DNA of 64,000 nt from JALZAQ01 sp038253885 (GTDB lineage: Bacteria; Gemmatimonadota; Gemmatimonadetes; Gemmatimonadales; Gemmatimonadaceae): assembly GCA_038253885.1 (NCBI GenBank), contig JBBSGP010000015.1, positions 9,875 through 73,874 of the forward strand. Direction: 5' to 3'. The notes under the pieces were generated by a model. It searched no databases. It was given only the letters and a program-made list of their open reading frames with translations, and was not told where the DNA came from. Positions 40,788-49,162 of this stretch are shown in pieces (the stretch's first letter is position 1; each line of letters starts with the position of its first letter). The position numbers and the translations under genes were made by a program.

Positions 40788-42774
40788 TCTCACCCCGCGA
40801 CTCACGTGCGCCGCGATCCTCTGCTGCGCACTGGCGACGGCGTCTCCTGTCCCCGCACAAGCGCGATACGACCGATCCGGCGTCGGCGACACGTCCATCT
40901 TCGCGCCACTTCCACTCCGCGCGGCGTCGGAGCAGCGGCTGGGTTCCGGCGCTCCGGGTAGCCGGTACTGGCAGAATAGGGCCGACTACGACATCCGGGC
41001 GGCCCTCGACACGGTCACCAAGACGCTTCGTGGCGAGCTCACCCTGCGGTACACGAATCGCTCGCCCGACACATTGTACTTCCTCTGGCTTCAGACGGAG
41101 CAGAACGCCTTCGCCGGCAATTCCCTCAACTCCTACATCTTTCCCCAAGCGTCTCGCTTTGGTGCCCGTGGCTTCGAGGGGGGAGACCGGATCGACCGCT
41201 TGGAGCAACGACTCGGCGCGGCCGGCAGCAAGGCCGGGAGGGGCAGGGTCGTCATCGTCGGCACACGGTCGCAGGAGACGATGTTGAAGGTGGACCTGGC
41301 GGAGCCACTCGCGCCGGGACGCACAGCGATTCTCGATATCGCGTGGCACTTCCTTGTACCCGAGCATGGGGCCGATCGGATGGGGCGCGATGGAGCCCTG
41401 TACGAGCTGGCCCAGTGGTATCCGCGGGTGGCGGTCTATGACGACGTGCGCGGATGGAACATCGAGCCCTATCTCGGGCAGGGTGAGTTCTACCTCGAGT
41501 ACGGCGACTTCACCTATCAGTTGACGGTGCCGGCCGGATACATCGTGGCCGCCACGGGAACGCTGCTGAATCCGCGCGAGGTGCTCACCTCCGCGCAGAT
41601 CGCCCGGCTCGCCGCGGCCGCTGTCTCGGATTCGGTCGTGCGCGTCGTGACGGCGGCCGAGCTCACGAGCGGAGCCGCGCGCCCCCGCACGTCGGATGCG
41701 GGGATGCTCACCTGGCGCTTCGCCGCCAGGAACGTCCGAGACATCGCCTGGGCCGCATCGCCCGAGTATCAATGGGACGCATCGAGTTGGATGGGGGTGA
41801 TCGCCAACGCCTACTACCGCCCGGCCTCGGCGGCGAACTGGGCCGATGCGGCCGATCAATCCCGGATGTCGATCCAGGAATACTCGGAGCGCTGGTATCG
41901 CTATCCCTACCCCCAGATCTCGGCGGTCGAGGGACCGATCAGTGGGATGGAATACCCGATGCTCGCCATGGAAAACCAGAGTCGGGACCGGAAGGATCTG
42001 TACAACGTCGTGACTCACGAGATCGGTCACAACTGGTTCCCGATGATCGTGGGGTCGAACGAGCGGGCCCACATGTGGCAGGACGAAGGCTTCAATACGT
42101 TCATCAACACGTTCTCGGAAGCGCGCCGATACCCCGAGGCGGGCGACCAATTGGCGCGCGCACTCGACGAGCGTTCGCAGGTCGAGCAGGCGATGGTTTC
42201 TGGCGCTGACAAGCCCGTGGACGTCGGGCCCGACCGGATCAATCCGGCACTGCTGGGCCTGGCGGCCTACGTCAAGCCTTCGGTGGGGCTGCAGCTATTG
42301 CGACAGGAGATTCTCGGTCCCGCAACATTCGACGATGCGTTCCGGACCTATATCCGGCGCTGGGCGTTCAAGCATCCGACTCCCGATGATTTTTACCGCA
42401 CCATGGAAGACGTCGGCGGGCGTCGCCTGGACTGGTTCTGGCGCGAGTGGTTCCTCGAGAATCCGCGCTTCGATCAGGCCATCGATACGGTGATGACCGA
42501 GACGAAAGGGGACATTATGGAGGTGGCGGTGTTCTACGGAAATCGCGCGCGTGGCGTTCTGCCCATCCGCGCCCGTTTCACCTTCAGCGATGGCAGCTCG
42601 CAGAACTTCGATTATCCCACCGAGGTTTGGAGCACGAACACGGTGCGCTATCTCCGGCGCTACCGCTTCACCGGAAAGCGCCTGACCCGCATAGAGCTCG
42701 ACCCCGACAAGCGCCTGGTGGATGTGGACCGCTCCAACAACGTCTGGTCCTCCCAGCCGACGCTGACACCGTGA
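40783..42774 (+). CDS. Secreted M1-family metallopeptidase
   Basis: The 663-residue protein has a signal peptide (LTCAAILCCALATASPVPAQA). The aminopeptidase-N-like N-domain (YDIRAALDTVTKTLRGEL) precedes the catalytic domain. The zinc site is H412-E-I-G-H416 with the third ligand E435 (MWQDEGF). The substrate-anchoring motif is GMEYPMLAMEN in place of GxMEN. The long C-terminal part (DWFWREWFLENPRFDQAID) is typical of this bacterial subgroup. A perfect 14-bp palindrome, 40774-40787, spans the ATG. A 16-bp direct repeat begins at its last codons. Confidence 0.88.
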   Translation: MILTPRLTCAAILCCALATASPVPAQARYDRSGVGDTSIFAPLPLRAASEQRLGSGAPGSRYWQNRADYDIRAALDTVTKTLRGELTLRYTNRSPDTLYFLWLQTEQNAFAGNSLNSYIFPQASRFGARGFEGGDRIDRLEQRLGAAGSKAGRGRVVIVGTRSQETMLKVDLAEPLAPGRTAILDIAWHFLVPEHGADRMGRDGALYELAQWYPRVAVYDDVRGWNIEPYLGQGEFYLEYGDFTYQLTVPAGYIVAATGTLLNPREVLTSAQIARLAAAAVSDSVVRVVTAAELTSGAARPRTSDAGMLTWRFAARNVRDIAWAASPEYQWDASSWMGVIANAYYRPASAANWADAADQSRMSIQEYSERWYRYPYPQISAVEGPISGMEYPMLAMENQSRDRKDLYNVVTHEIGHNWFPMIVGSNERAHMWQDEGFNTFINTFSEARRYPEAGDQLARALDERSQVEQAMVSGADKPVDVGPDRINPALLGLAAYVKPSVGLQLLRQEILGPATFDDAFRTYIRRWAFKHPTPDDFYRTMEDVGGRRLDWFWREWFLENPRFDQAIDTVMTETKGDIMEVAVFYGNRARGVLPIRARFTFSDGSSQNFDYPTEVWSTNTVRYLRRYRFTGKRLTRIELDPDKRLVDVDRSNNVWSSQPTLTP

Positions 42775-42795
42775 CTGACACGCTGACACCGTGAC
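42760..42795. repeat. 16-bp direct repeat at the end of the M1 peptidase gene
   Basis: ACGCTGACACCGTGAC occurs at 42760-42775 and again at 42780-42795, a 20-bp period. The first copy contains the peptidase stop codon; the second abuts the rplU promoter. It looks like a small tandem duplication. Confidence 0.6.
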
Positions 42796-42797
42796 GG

Positions 42798-42826
42798 TTG
42801 ACAGGCAACGGGCGAGTGGCTAAGTT
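42798..42826 (+). promoter_or_regulatory. Promoter of rplU-rpmA
   Basis: A consensus TTGACA (42798-42803), a 17-bp spacer and TAAGTT (42821-42826) precede rplU. The predicted start is near 42833, giving a leader of about 35 nt. Confidence 0.65.
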
Positions 42827-42868
42827 CTTCTGTCTGTACCGTTTACCCAAGCTTCAGTGCCGATCGAC

Positions 42869-43186
42869 ATGACCTACGCCATCATTCGCACCGGCGGCCT
42901 GCAGTTCCGCGCCGAGCCGGGCAAGACCCTTCGACTTCCGACCATCGCCGCGGACGTCGGATCCGCCGTCACCTTCGACGAGATTCTTCTCGGTGCTGAC
43001 GGGAATTCCGTGCATGCCGGCGCTCCCCTCGTCTCCGGTGCCAAGGTCACGGGCGAGATCGTGCGCCACGGCAAGGGCGAGAAGATCGTCGTCTTCAAGT
43101 TCAGACGACGGAAGAATTACGCCCGCAAGCAAGGACATCGGCAGGGCTTCACGGAAGTGAAGATCAACGACATCTCTCTCGGTTGA
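42869..43186 (+). CDS. rplU: 50S ribosomal protein L21
   Basis: The 105-residue protein begins MTYAIIRTGGLQFRAEPG, and has the C-terminal KIVVFKFRRRKNYARKQGHRQ signature by which L21 binds 23S rRNA. ATG 42869 was chosen over GTG 42857 because L21 proteins begin at this methionine. Neither has a clear Shine-Dalgarno. It is followed 10 bp later by rpmA, the universal order. Confidence 0.96.
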   Translation: MTYAIIRTGGLQFRAEPGKTLRLPTIAADVGSAVTFDEILLGADGNSVHAGAPLVSGAKVTGEIVRHGKGEKIVVFKFRRRKNYARKQGHRQGFTEVKINDISLG

Positions 43187-43196
43187 GACGACACTC

Positions 43197-43481
43197 ATGG
43201 CCCACAAGAAAGGCGTCGGCTCCAGCCGAAACGGTCGCGACAGCAACCCGAAGTACCGCGGCGTCAAGAAATACGGTGGCGAGCAGGTGCGCGCCGGGAA
43301 CATCATCATTCGCCAGTGCGGGACCAAGTACCATCCGGGACGCAATGTCGGCCTGGGCACGGACTTCACGATCTACTCGCTCATCGATGGCGTCGTGAAG
43401 TTCGAGCACAAGAACAAGCTGCGGTACAAGGTCAGCGTCTATCCGGCCGCGCGGGAGCCCGAGGCCACATCGGCAGCCTGA
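43197..43481 (+). CDS. rpmA: 50S ribosomal protein L27
   Basis: The 94-residue protein begins MAHKKGVGSSRNGRDSNPKY, and contains VRAGNIIIRQCGTKYHPG and VGLGTDFTIYSLIDG, all family signatures. The N-terminal tail reaches the peptidyl-transferase centre. The N-terminus starts directly at MAHKKG, so it lacks the cleaved extension seen in Firmicutes. It is cotranscribed with rplU. Confidence 0.97.
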   Translation: MAHKKGVGSSRNGRDSNPKYRGVKKYGGEQVRAGNIIIRQCGTKYHPGRNVGLGTDFTIYSLIDGVVKFEHKNKLRYKVSVYPAAREPEATSAA

Positions 43482-43502
43482 TGCGCGCCACGCACACAGG
43501 CA

Positions 43503-43522
43503 CGCCCCCTCTCGCGGGGGCG
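43503..43522 (+). terminator. GC-rich hairpin after rpmA, possible weak terminator
   Basis: CGCCCCC (43503-43509), loop TCTCGC and GGGGGCG (43516-43522) form a 7-bp stem 21 bp after the L27 stop. No T-tract follows, so it may only pause or stabilise the transcript. Confidence 0.3.
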
Positions 43523-43551
43523 TCGTCACATCCGGGTTCGCGGGAGTCCTG

Positions 43552-43872
43552 ATGCCGCTCTGGAGCAAGCTCAAGGAGGAGCTCGATCGGGCCGGACGGG
43601 TGGCCCAGGTGGCGTTCGATGAGGGGAAGGTGCGCCTCGATGCGCTCCGGGCTCGGCAGCTCGCCGATCGAGCCGCCCAGGCTGTCGGCTACGCCCTGTA
43701 TCGCTCCCGGCAGGCCGGCAGCGACCTCGACGCGGAGACGTATGACCGGCTGAGCAGCGCGCTCGCCGGACACGAGGCAGAAGCGGGCCGCTTGGAGGCA
43801 CAGATCGCCGAGGTCGTGGCACGGCGCCGCGGCGAGACGCGCCGGACGGCGCCAGCTCCCCCGGCTCCGTAG
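43552..43872 (+). CDS. Hypothetical coiled-coil protein, 106 residues
   Basis: The sequence is highly charged and helical throughout: LWSKLKEELDRAGRVAQVAFDEGKVRLDALRAR, then a QAVGYALYRSRQAGSDLD segment and a second helix HEAEAGRLEAQIAEVVARRR, ending in a Pro/Ala tail. There is no signal peptide. The layout, two amphipathic helices with a hydrophobic middle, suggests a small oligomeric helical protein. No family is recognised. It follows rpmA by 70 bp and may be read through from it. Confidence 0.5.
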   Translation: MPLWSKLKEELDRAGRVAQVAFDEGKVRLDALRARQLADRAAQAVGYALYRSRQAGSDLDAETYDRLSSALAGHEAEAGRLEAQIAEVVARRRGETRRTAPAPPAP

Positions 43873-44004
43873 GGAGTCGCCAGCGGCGGTTGAAATGGGG
43901 CGACCGTCGTGGCATTACCAGCGTATCGACGCCATGATTAGGCTTCGTCTGGCTCGCCTCTAGCACCGGCACGCCGGACCCACACCCCCACGCGGAGCAC
44001 TCGC

Positions 44005-44550
44005 ATGGCAACCACTGCCACACCTGCCGCCGGAACGGCGACCGTCGGCGCCTCAGAGAGTCCAAAAGCTCAATTTCTCCGGGCGTTCGAGATGGAGCAC
44101 GCCACGACCATGAAGCTCCTGCGAGCCTACCCGCAGGACAAATTGGATCTGACGCCGCACCCCAAGTGCAAGAGCGCGCGCGAGCTCGCCTGGATGTTCG
44201 CTCTCGAATCAGGGCTGGCGGAGAGGGCGCTGAAGAACGAGCTCAAGTTTCCGCCCGATGGACCGATGCCGTAAGCGCCGGATTCATTCGAGGCGATTCT
44301 AGCCGAGATCGAGAAGGGATACCAACGCGTCACAACTCTGGTCGAGAAGACCCGCGACGACGAGCTCTTCCGGACGATCAAGTTCCCGGTCGCGCCAAAG
44401 ACAATCGGTGACCTGCCGACGATCCAGTTTCTCTGGTTCATCCTCTGCGATCAGATCCACCACCGCGGACAGTTCTCGATCTATCTCCGCATGGCCGGGG
44501 GAACCGTTCCCTCTATCTACGGACCGTCCCTCGACGAGCCGTGGTTCTGA
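44005..44550 (+). pseudogene. DinB-family gene interrupted by an in-frame TAA stop
   Basis: Codons 1-89 (from ATG 44005) encode the first helices of a DinB-like four-helix protein (FLRAFEMEHATTMKLL, DLTPHPKCKSARELAWMF). TAA at 44272-44274 then interrupts. In the same frame, from 44275 to TGA 44548-44550, 91 further codons continue the domain: ILAEIEKGYQRVT, FLWFILCDQIHHRGQFSIYLRMAGG, with the metal-binding His and HRGQ of DinB enzymes. The intact product would be about 180 residues, the normal family size. This is a nonsense mutation, a sequencing error, or stop readthrough. There is no plausible start for the second half alone. Confidence 0.8.
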
Positions 44551-44572
44551 CCTTCGCCATCATGCGCAAATG

Positions 44573-44606
44573 AAAAGCGCGAGACCTTTCAGTCTCGCGC
44601 TTTTTT
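44573..44606. terminator. Bidirectional Rho-independent terminator
   Basis: GCGCGAGAC (44577-44585), a 6-nt loop and GTCTCGCGC (44592-44600) form a perfect 9-bp stem, flanked by AAAA on the left and TTTTTT on the right. It can end both the rightward DinB transcript and the leftward amidohydrolase transcript. Confidence 0.9.
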
Positions 44607-44631
44607 CATCGCGCCGTCGCGACCGGTGTGG

Positions 44632-45924
44632 TCACGGCTTCTGGAAGCTCGGCGGCAGCTTCCGGTATCGGTCCACCAGCAGGTCCTGTCTCGTCTTGCC
44701 GGTCATGCGCTTGCCGCGAATGAACACCTGCTCGGCTCGCGTGCCGAACTCGAATGGATCGCCGCTCCACACGACGACGTTTGCTTCCGTACCCACCCGT
44801 AACGAGCCGATCCGGTCTGCGACCCCGAAGATCTGGGCCGGCGCGAGGGTGAGCGCGCGCAGCGCGTCGTCCCACGAGAGGCCATAGGCGACGGCGTTTC
44901 CCGCCTCCTGGCGGATGTTCCGCACGTTGAACGCCTCCTCATCCCCTCCGCCGGCATTTCCGATCAGCGCCACCTCCACGCCCGCCTTCCGAAGCAGCGC
45001 CGCGTTCTCCTGCCGCTGAGCGAGCGTGGCGAACGTCGTCGGGATGTTGTTCATGGCGCCGGTCAGAACAGGGACGCCGGCGGCCTTGAGCTTGCCGGCG
45101 ACCATCCAGGCTTCGGCGCCACCGGTCACGACGAGACGGATCCCGTATTGCTGGGCCAGCTTCAGGGCGGCCTCGATGTCGCTGGCCTTGTCCACACTCG
45201 CGAACAGCGGAAGCCGGCCGTCGAGCACGGGAATCATCGCTTGGAGATCGATTCGGCTGGCGGCATAGCTGCGCGTCGCGTTCCTCTCGAACTCCGTTCG
45301 GTGGCGCATGAACGATCGCGCATCGTCGAGCAGCTCGTGCATCCGCACGATCAGCTCGCCGCGAGACGCGACGCCCGCGTCCGCGGCGCTCCCGATCTCG
45401 CCCACCATGCCCACAGGCGACTTGACAAGGAGATCCGACACCGAGCCATCCACGAGGTCGATCACCGCGGCCTGCCCCGAGATGAGTCCACCCTGCGGTG
45501 CGACCGCCACCGACGTCACTCCCTCCTGCCGGGCCGGTGCGAGCAGTACGGAGGCGGGATTGAGCCCTTCCCATACCGTGAAGGCCGCGTTGATGCCGTA
45601 GCTGTTTCGTCCCCGCGCCGAGGCCTCTCGCGTGTCCGCAACCTGCCCAATCTCCACCAGCCCGAGCTGGGTCGCCGCATCGATGAGGCCGGGAGTCACC
45701 CACTTTCCGGTCGCGTCCACGCGCTCTGTTCCAGCGGGAATCGACACATCGGTTCCGACGGCGACGATTTTTCCGTCCCGCATGAGCACGGTGGCAGCCT
45801 GAATCGGGGATCCGGACACCGGAAAGACCTTGCCTCCCGTGATGGCGATCGTCTGCGCAGCGAGGCTCACGCCCCAGACACCTGCGACAAGGGCGATCGC
45901 CAGGTACGTCGCAACGCGCCTCAC
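44632..45924 (-). CDS. Secreted amidohydrolase-like protein lacking metal ligands (probable pseudoenzyme)
   Basis: The 430-residue protein has a signal peptide (YLAIALVAGVWGVSLAAQ). The amidohydrolase frame is preserved: VLMRDGKIVAVG, WVTPGLIDA and IGSLRVGTEANVVVWSGDPFE. The metal ligands are not. The HxH site (DTHSHLG in the upstream partner) is DAATQLG (82-88), the partner's VHNH and FHH histidines align with FASVD and VVTGG, and its HSDD aligns with IGNAGG. It is encoded directly after an intact homologue with an ATGA overlap. It is probably a non-catalytic partner. Confidence 0.75.
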   Translation of the reverse strand: MRRVATYLAIALVAGVWGVSLAAQTIAITGGKVFPVSGSPIQAATVLMRDGKIVAVGTDVSIPAGTERVDATGKWVTPGLIDAATQLGLVEIGQVADTREASARGRNSYGINAAFTVWEGLNPASVLLAPARQEGVTSVAVAPQGGLISGQAAVIDLVDGSVSDLLVKSPVGMVGEIGSAADAGVASRGELIVRMHELLDDARSFMRHRTEFERNATRSYAASRIDLQAMIPVLDGRLPLFASVDKASDIEAALKLAQQYGIRLVVTGGAEAWMVAGKLKAAGVPVLTGAMNNIPTTFATLAQRQENAALLRKAGVEVALIGNAGGGDEEAFNVRNIRQEAGNAVAYGLSWDDALRALTLAPAQIFGVADRIGSLRVGTEANVVVWSGDPFEFGTRAEQVFIRGKRMTGKTRQDLLVDRYRKLPPSFQKP

Positions 45925-47399
45925 TTGCTGCCTCCGCGCATGACGGGCACGAAGCCCAACTCGAAATCGGTGCGCCAGTTCTCCGCCGGATCGAGACGGT
46001 CGAAGAGCATCGCACCGTCCACCCAGACTTTCTCCACGCGACTGTAGACGCTGAATGGGTTACCCGACCAGAGCACCACATCGGCATTCTTGCCGGGAGT
46101 CAGCGACCCGATTCGATCGTCGAGCCCAAGCGCCCAGGCGGGATTGATCGTGTTCCATTTGATCGCATCGTCCTCAGTGATCGAGATGCCGACGGCGCGG
46201 CCAGCCGCCATCCCTTTCGCGGCCTCCTGGTTGAGCCGTTGACTTCCCGATGGGTCGTCGGAGTGCACGATGACGCGAGCGCCGGCTTGATGTACAAGAG
46301 CCATGTTCTGCCGCACCGCGTCGAGCGCTTCCATCTTGAACGACCCCCAGTCTGCCCAGATGGAGGCTCCGATGCTGTCGCGCGCGAGGAGATCGGCAAC
46401 CTTGTATGCCTCGACGCCGTGGTGGAAGGAGCGGATGCGATACCCGAACTCGCGGGCAATATCCATCATCTGCGCCATCTCGTCGGCGCGGTAGCAGTGA
46501 TTATGGACGAGGATGTTTCCTCGGAGCACCTCGGCGAGCGTCTCCATTCCCAGGTCGCGTTGCGGGGGATCACCCTTGTGGTCACCCAGCCACTTGTCCC
46601 AGCGCCGCCGGTAGGCCTCCGCCTGGATCCAGGCACTTCGATATCCGGCGACATTGCCCATGCGGGTCGAGGGGCCGCGGTTCGCGTAGACCCGCTTCGG
46701 GTTCTCGCCGCACGCCATCTTGAGGCCGTACTTCGCCCCCGGAAACTTCATGCCCTGCACGGTGCGCGAGGGGACAACCTTGAGCACCACGCTTCGTCCG
46801 CCGATCAGGTTGGCGGATCCCGGCAGAACCTGAATCGTCGTGATCCCACCGGCGAGATTTCGAGGGAACTGCGGATCCTGCGGCCACACCGAATGCTCGG
46901 CCCACACGTAAGGCGTCGTGGGATTGGTGGCCTCATTGCCGTCGCTCAGGGCGTCTCCGCCGGGCGCCGCGTAGACGCCGAGGTGTGAGTGTGTGTCGAC
47001 CAGCCCGGGAGTGACAAATTTGCCCGTCGCGTCGATCGTGACGGCGTCGCCTGGCGAGTCGACCGTCTTTCCGACCGCGACGATCTTTCCGTCCCGAAGC
47101 AGAATAGAACCATCCTCGATGCGAGGACCTGCCGCCGTGAAGATGGTGGCGTGGCTGATCACGGTTGTCCGCGAGGGGAAGGGCCGATAAGTGCTCGGAA
47201 ACGGATCGGCGTTCGGCAGCGAGCTTCCGCCCGCTCCCGGGGCACCGACGGCACTGGCGGACGGGACCGCCGCGGGGCGCTGGCCGCTGTCGCTTGGAGC
47301 CGCGCGCTGGGGAGTGGGCTCAGTGCCAGGCCGGGCTCCACCCGGGCGCGATGAGCAGCCAGAGATGACGAGCGCGGCGGCGAGCGAAAGGTATCTCAT
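45921..47399 (-). CDS. Amidohydrolase lipoprotein with intact metal site
   Basis: The 492-residue protein has the lipobox LVISGC at the N-terminus, then a Pro/Ser/Ala linker to residue about 65. Amidohydrolase elements follow: SILLRDGKIVAVG, FVTPGLVDTHSHLGVY (HxH metal ligands), ILVHNHCYRADE, RSFHHGVEAYK and the catalytic VIVHSDDPSG, closing with IGSLTPGKNADVVLWSGNPF. It is an imidazolonepropionase/dipeptidase-like secreted hydrolase of unknown substrate, anchored in the envelope. It forms a two-gene operon with the degenerate paralogue downstream. Confidence 0.82.
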   Translation of the reverse strand: MRYLSLAAALVISGCSSRPGGARPGTEPTPQRAAPSDSGQRPAAVPSASAVGAPGAGGSSLPNADPFPSTYRPFPSRTTVISHATIFTAAGPRIEDGSILLRDGKIVAVGKTVDSPGDAVTIDATGKFVTPGLVDTHSHLGVYAAPGGDALSDGNEATNPTTPYVWAEHSVWPQDPQFPRNLAGGITTIQVLPGSANLIGGRSVVLKVVPSRTVQGMKFPGAKYGLKMACGENPKRVYANRGPSTRMGNVAGYRSAWIQAEAYRRRWDKWLGDHKGDPPQRDLGMETLAEVLRGNILVHNHCYRADEMAQMMDIAREFGYRIRSFHHGVEAYKVADLLARDSIGASIWADWGSFKMEALDAVRQNMALVHQAGARVIVHSDDPSGSQRLNQEAAKGMAAGRAVGISITEDDAIKWNTINPAWALGLDDRIGSLTPGKNADVVLWSGNPFSVYSRVEKVWVDGAMLFDRLDPAENWRTDFELGFVPVMRGGSK

Positions 47400-47439
47400 C
47401 GCGAGTCGGTTCCTCGGGAATTGTTACGGCGGGGACGCA

Positions 47440-47468
47440 AAGCTATGGCGGTGCGCCGAGCGTCGCCA
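47440..47468 (-). promoter_or_regulatory. Possible promoter of the amidohydrolase pair
   Basis: On the minus strand, TAGCTTTG (47438-47445) matches the TAnnTTTG box. A weak -35 TGGCGA (47463-47468) lies 17 bp upstream. GAGGAA precedes ATG 47399 as a Shine-Dalgarno. The -35 is poor. Confidence 0.35.
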
Positions 47469-47483
47469 GCCCGAGAGAATGAG

Positions 47484-48383
47484 TCAGCCGACGCGAGAAG
47501 GCAGCAGTCGCGTGGCATTGGTCTCGAGTGCCGCGCGCTGCAGAGCCGGCGGAAGGACGAGCGCGCGGAACTGCGCGACGTTCTTTGCCATGCTCGTCAC
47601 CCCGGGACTGGGCCAGTCCGTACCCCAGAGCAGCCTGTCCTCGAGCTCGGCCAGCCGCGGGAAGTATTCGAGCAGGCGCTGGGGCGGAATGCCCGACAGA
47701 TCCAGCCACACGTTGCGGTGTCGTCGCAGGATGAAGAAGGCCTCGTTCATGTACAGCGGTCGTCCGCCATGTGCCATGATGATCGGGAGATCGGGAAAGT
47801 CTATGGCGACATCGTCCAGATCCATCGGATTGCCGTACTTGCTCCGGGCGCCCGGAAACACGCTGGTCCCGGTGTGCACCATGACCGGTAACCCGAGGCC
47901 CTCGGCGCTCCGATAGATGTCCGCGAGCGCAGCGAGACCTTCGGTGTAGGCGTTGGCAGCGAAGTTCTGGTGCGGCGGATGGAGCTTGAGCACGCGGATG
48001 CCCATGTCGGCGAGGCGCTTCGTGGCGCCCGCCGGATCGGGAGTAGACAGGGGATCGACGCCGCCGTAGGGAAGGAGCCGCCTCCGGTCGGCCGATGCAT
48101 AGTTCACCGAGAATTCGTTCGTGGAGTCATCGAATCCCATGATCCCGGGTGAGGGATAGTTGACCAGCCCCACCCGATCGATGCCCTGATCATCCATGAT
48201 GCCGAGCAGCATCGACGGGCTGTCCATGAGCGCCACCAGGAACTCGTAATGCTCTTCGCTTCCCCGCCGCATCGTCTCCATCGGCCCCGGCTTGAGCTGT
48301 CGCCACGGCTGGATGTGGATGTGCACGTCGGTGATGCGGGTGTGCGTGGCTGGCGCTGGCTCGCCGCTGGGATGCTCCGTCAC
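47484..48383 (-). CDS. TIM-barrel amidohydrolase (amidohydrolase 2 family)
   Basis: The 299-residue cytoplasmic metal-dependent hydrolase or decarboxylase is ACMSD-like. It shows ITDVHIHIQPW (HxH), VLKLHPPHQNF, LPVMVHTGTS (His), PIIMAHGGRP (His) and LLWGTDWPSPG (catalytic Asp). GTG 48383 overlaps the upstream hydratase stop (GTGA), making this the last gene of the TetR-headed operon. The family hydrolyses or decarboxylates aromatic-derived acids, lactones and similar compounds. The substrate is not known. Confidence 0.82.
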   Translation of the reverse strand: MTEHPSGEPAPATHTRITDVHIHIQPWRQLKPGPMETMRRGSEEHYEFLVALMDSPSMLLGIMDDQGIDRVGLVNYPSPGIMGFDDSTNEFSVNYASADRRRLLPYGGVDPLSTPDPAGATKRLADMGIRVLKLHPPHQNFAANAYTEGLAALADIYRSAEGLGLPVMVHTGTSVFPGARSKYGNPMDLDDVAIDFPDLPIIMAHGGRPLYMNEAFFILRRHRNVWLDLSGIPPQRLLEYFPRLAELEDRLLWGTDWPSPGVTSMAKNVAQFRALVLPPALQRAALETNATRLLPSRVG

Positions 48384-49162
48384 CGGCCTGAAAAGCTCGC
48401 CTGGCGCTTCTCGAGGAAGGCCCGAACGCCTTCCACCTTGTCCTCGCTGGAGAAGCAGAGCTGGAAGAGCGCTGTCTCGAGCTTCAATCCTTCGCCCAGG
48501 GGAAGACTGAGCGCGGCACGCGTGGCCTCCTTCGCCGCCGCGATCGCCACCGGGCTCTTGGAGGCAATCATCTCGGCGAGCGCGAGCGCACGCGGCAGTA
48601 GCAGTCCTGGGTCGACAACCTCTTCCACCAGGTGGAGGCGCAGCGCCTCGCCGGCATCGATCAACTCTCCGGTGAGGATCATCTTGAGCGCGCCCCCCAG
48701 CCCGATGATCCGTGGCAATCGTTGCGTTCCTCCTCCGCCGGGAATGATGCCGAGGTTCACCTCCGGCTGACCGAAGCGCGCCGTTGCCGAGGCGACACGC
48801 AGATCGCACGCGAGTGCCAGCTCGAGGCCGCCGCCGAGGCAGAATCCGTTGATGGCTGCGATGACCGGCTTCGGCGATCGCTCGACGGCGTCGGTGATGG
48901 CGGGCGCCTTCATCGCTCGCCACTGGTCGATCGGCGCTCGACCCTCGAACTCCGCGATATCCGCACCGGCCACGAACGCCTTCTCTCCCGCACCGGTGAC
49001 GACGATCGCGCGCACGTCGGTGTTGCGAAGCGCGCCGTCCAGTGCGCCAAGGAAAGCGCAGCGGACCTGGCCGTCGAGCGCATTGCGCTTCTCGGGCCGG
49101 TTGATTGTGATCAGTGCAACCCGCCCTCGAGTCTCCAGCCGAACCAGATCCGCTTCGGTCAT
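48380..49162 (-). CDS. Enoyl-CoA hydratase (PaaF/Crt-like)
   Basis: The 260-residue crotonase has both catalytic glutamates: GFCLGGGLELALACD and QPEVNLGIIPGGGGTQRLPR. The oxyanion-hole segment FVAGADIAEFEGR and the C-terminal FLEKRQASF are canonical. It is expected to hydrate a 2-enoyl-CoA to the 3-hydroxyacyl-CoA, the substrate of the dehydrogenase encoded just upstream. ATGA and GTGA overlaps join it to both neighbours. Confidence 0.9.
   Translation of the reverse strand: MTEADLVRLETRGRVALITINRPEKRNALDGQVRCAFLGALDGALRNTDVRAIVVTGAGEKAFVAGADIAEFEGRAPIDQWRAMKAPAITDAVERSPKPVIAAINGFCLGGGLELALACDLRVASATARFGQPEVNLGIIPGGGGTQRLPRIIGLGGALKMILTGELIDAGEALRLHLVEEVVDPGLLLPRALALAEMIASKSPVAIAAAKEATRAALSLPLGEGLKLETALFQLCFSSEDKVEGVRAFLEKRQASFSGR

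Noticed and set aside
40435..42150. Long minus-strand open frame (571 codons)
   Set aside because: Antisense to the TonB-C-like and M1 peptidase genes; Arg/His-rich and without motifs.
47431..47443. GGGGACGCAAAGC on the plus strand matches the conserved core of c-di-GMP-I (GEMM) riboswitches
   Set aside because: The partner GCAAACC element, GNRA hairpin and receptor helix are not visible, and no rightward gene follows for about 9.5 kb. On the minus strand the same bases form TAGCTTTG, a plausible -10 box for the leftward lipoprotein gene.
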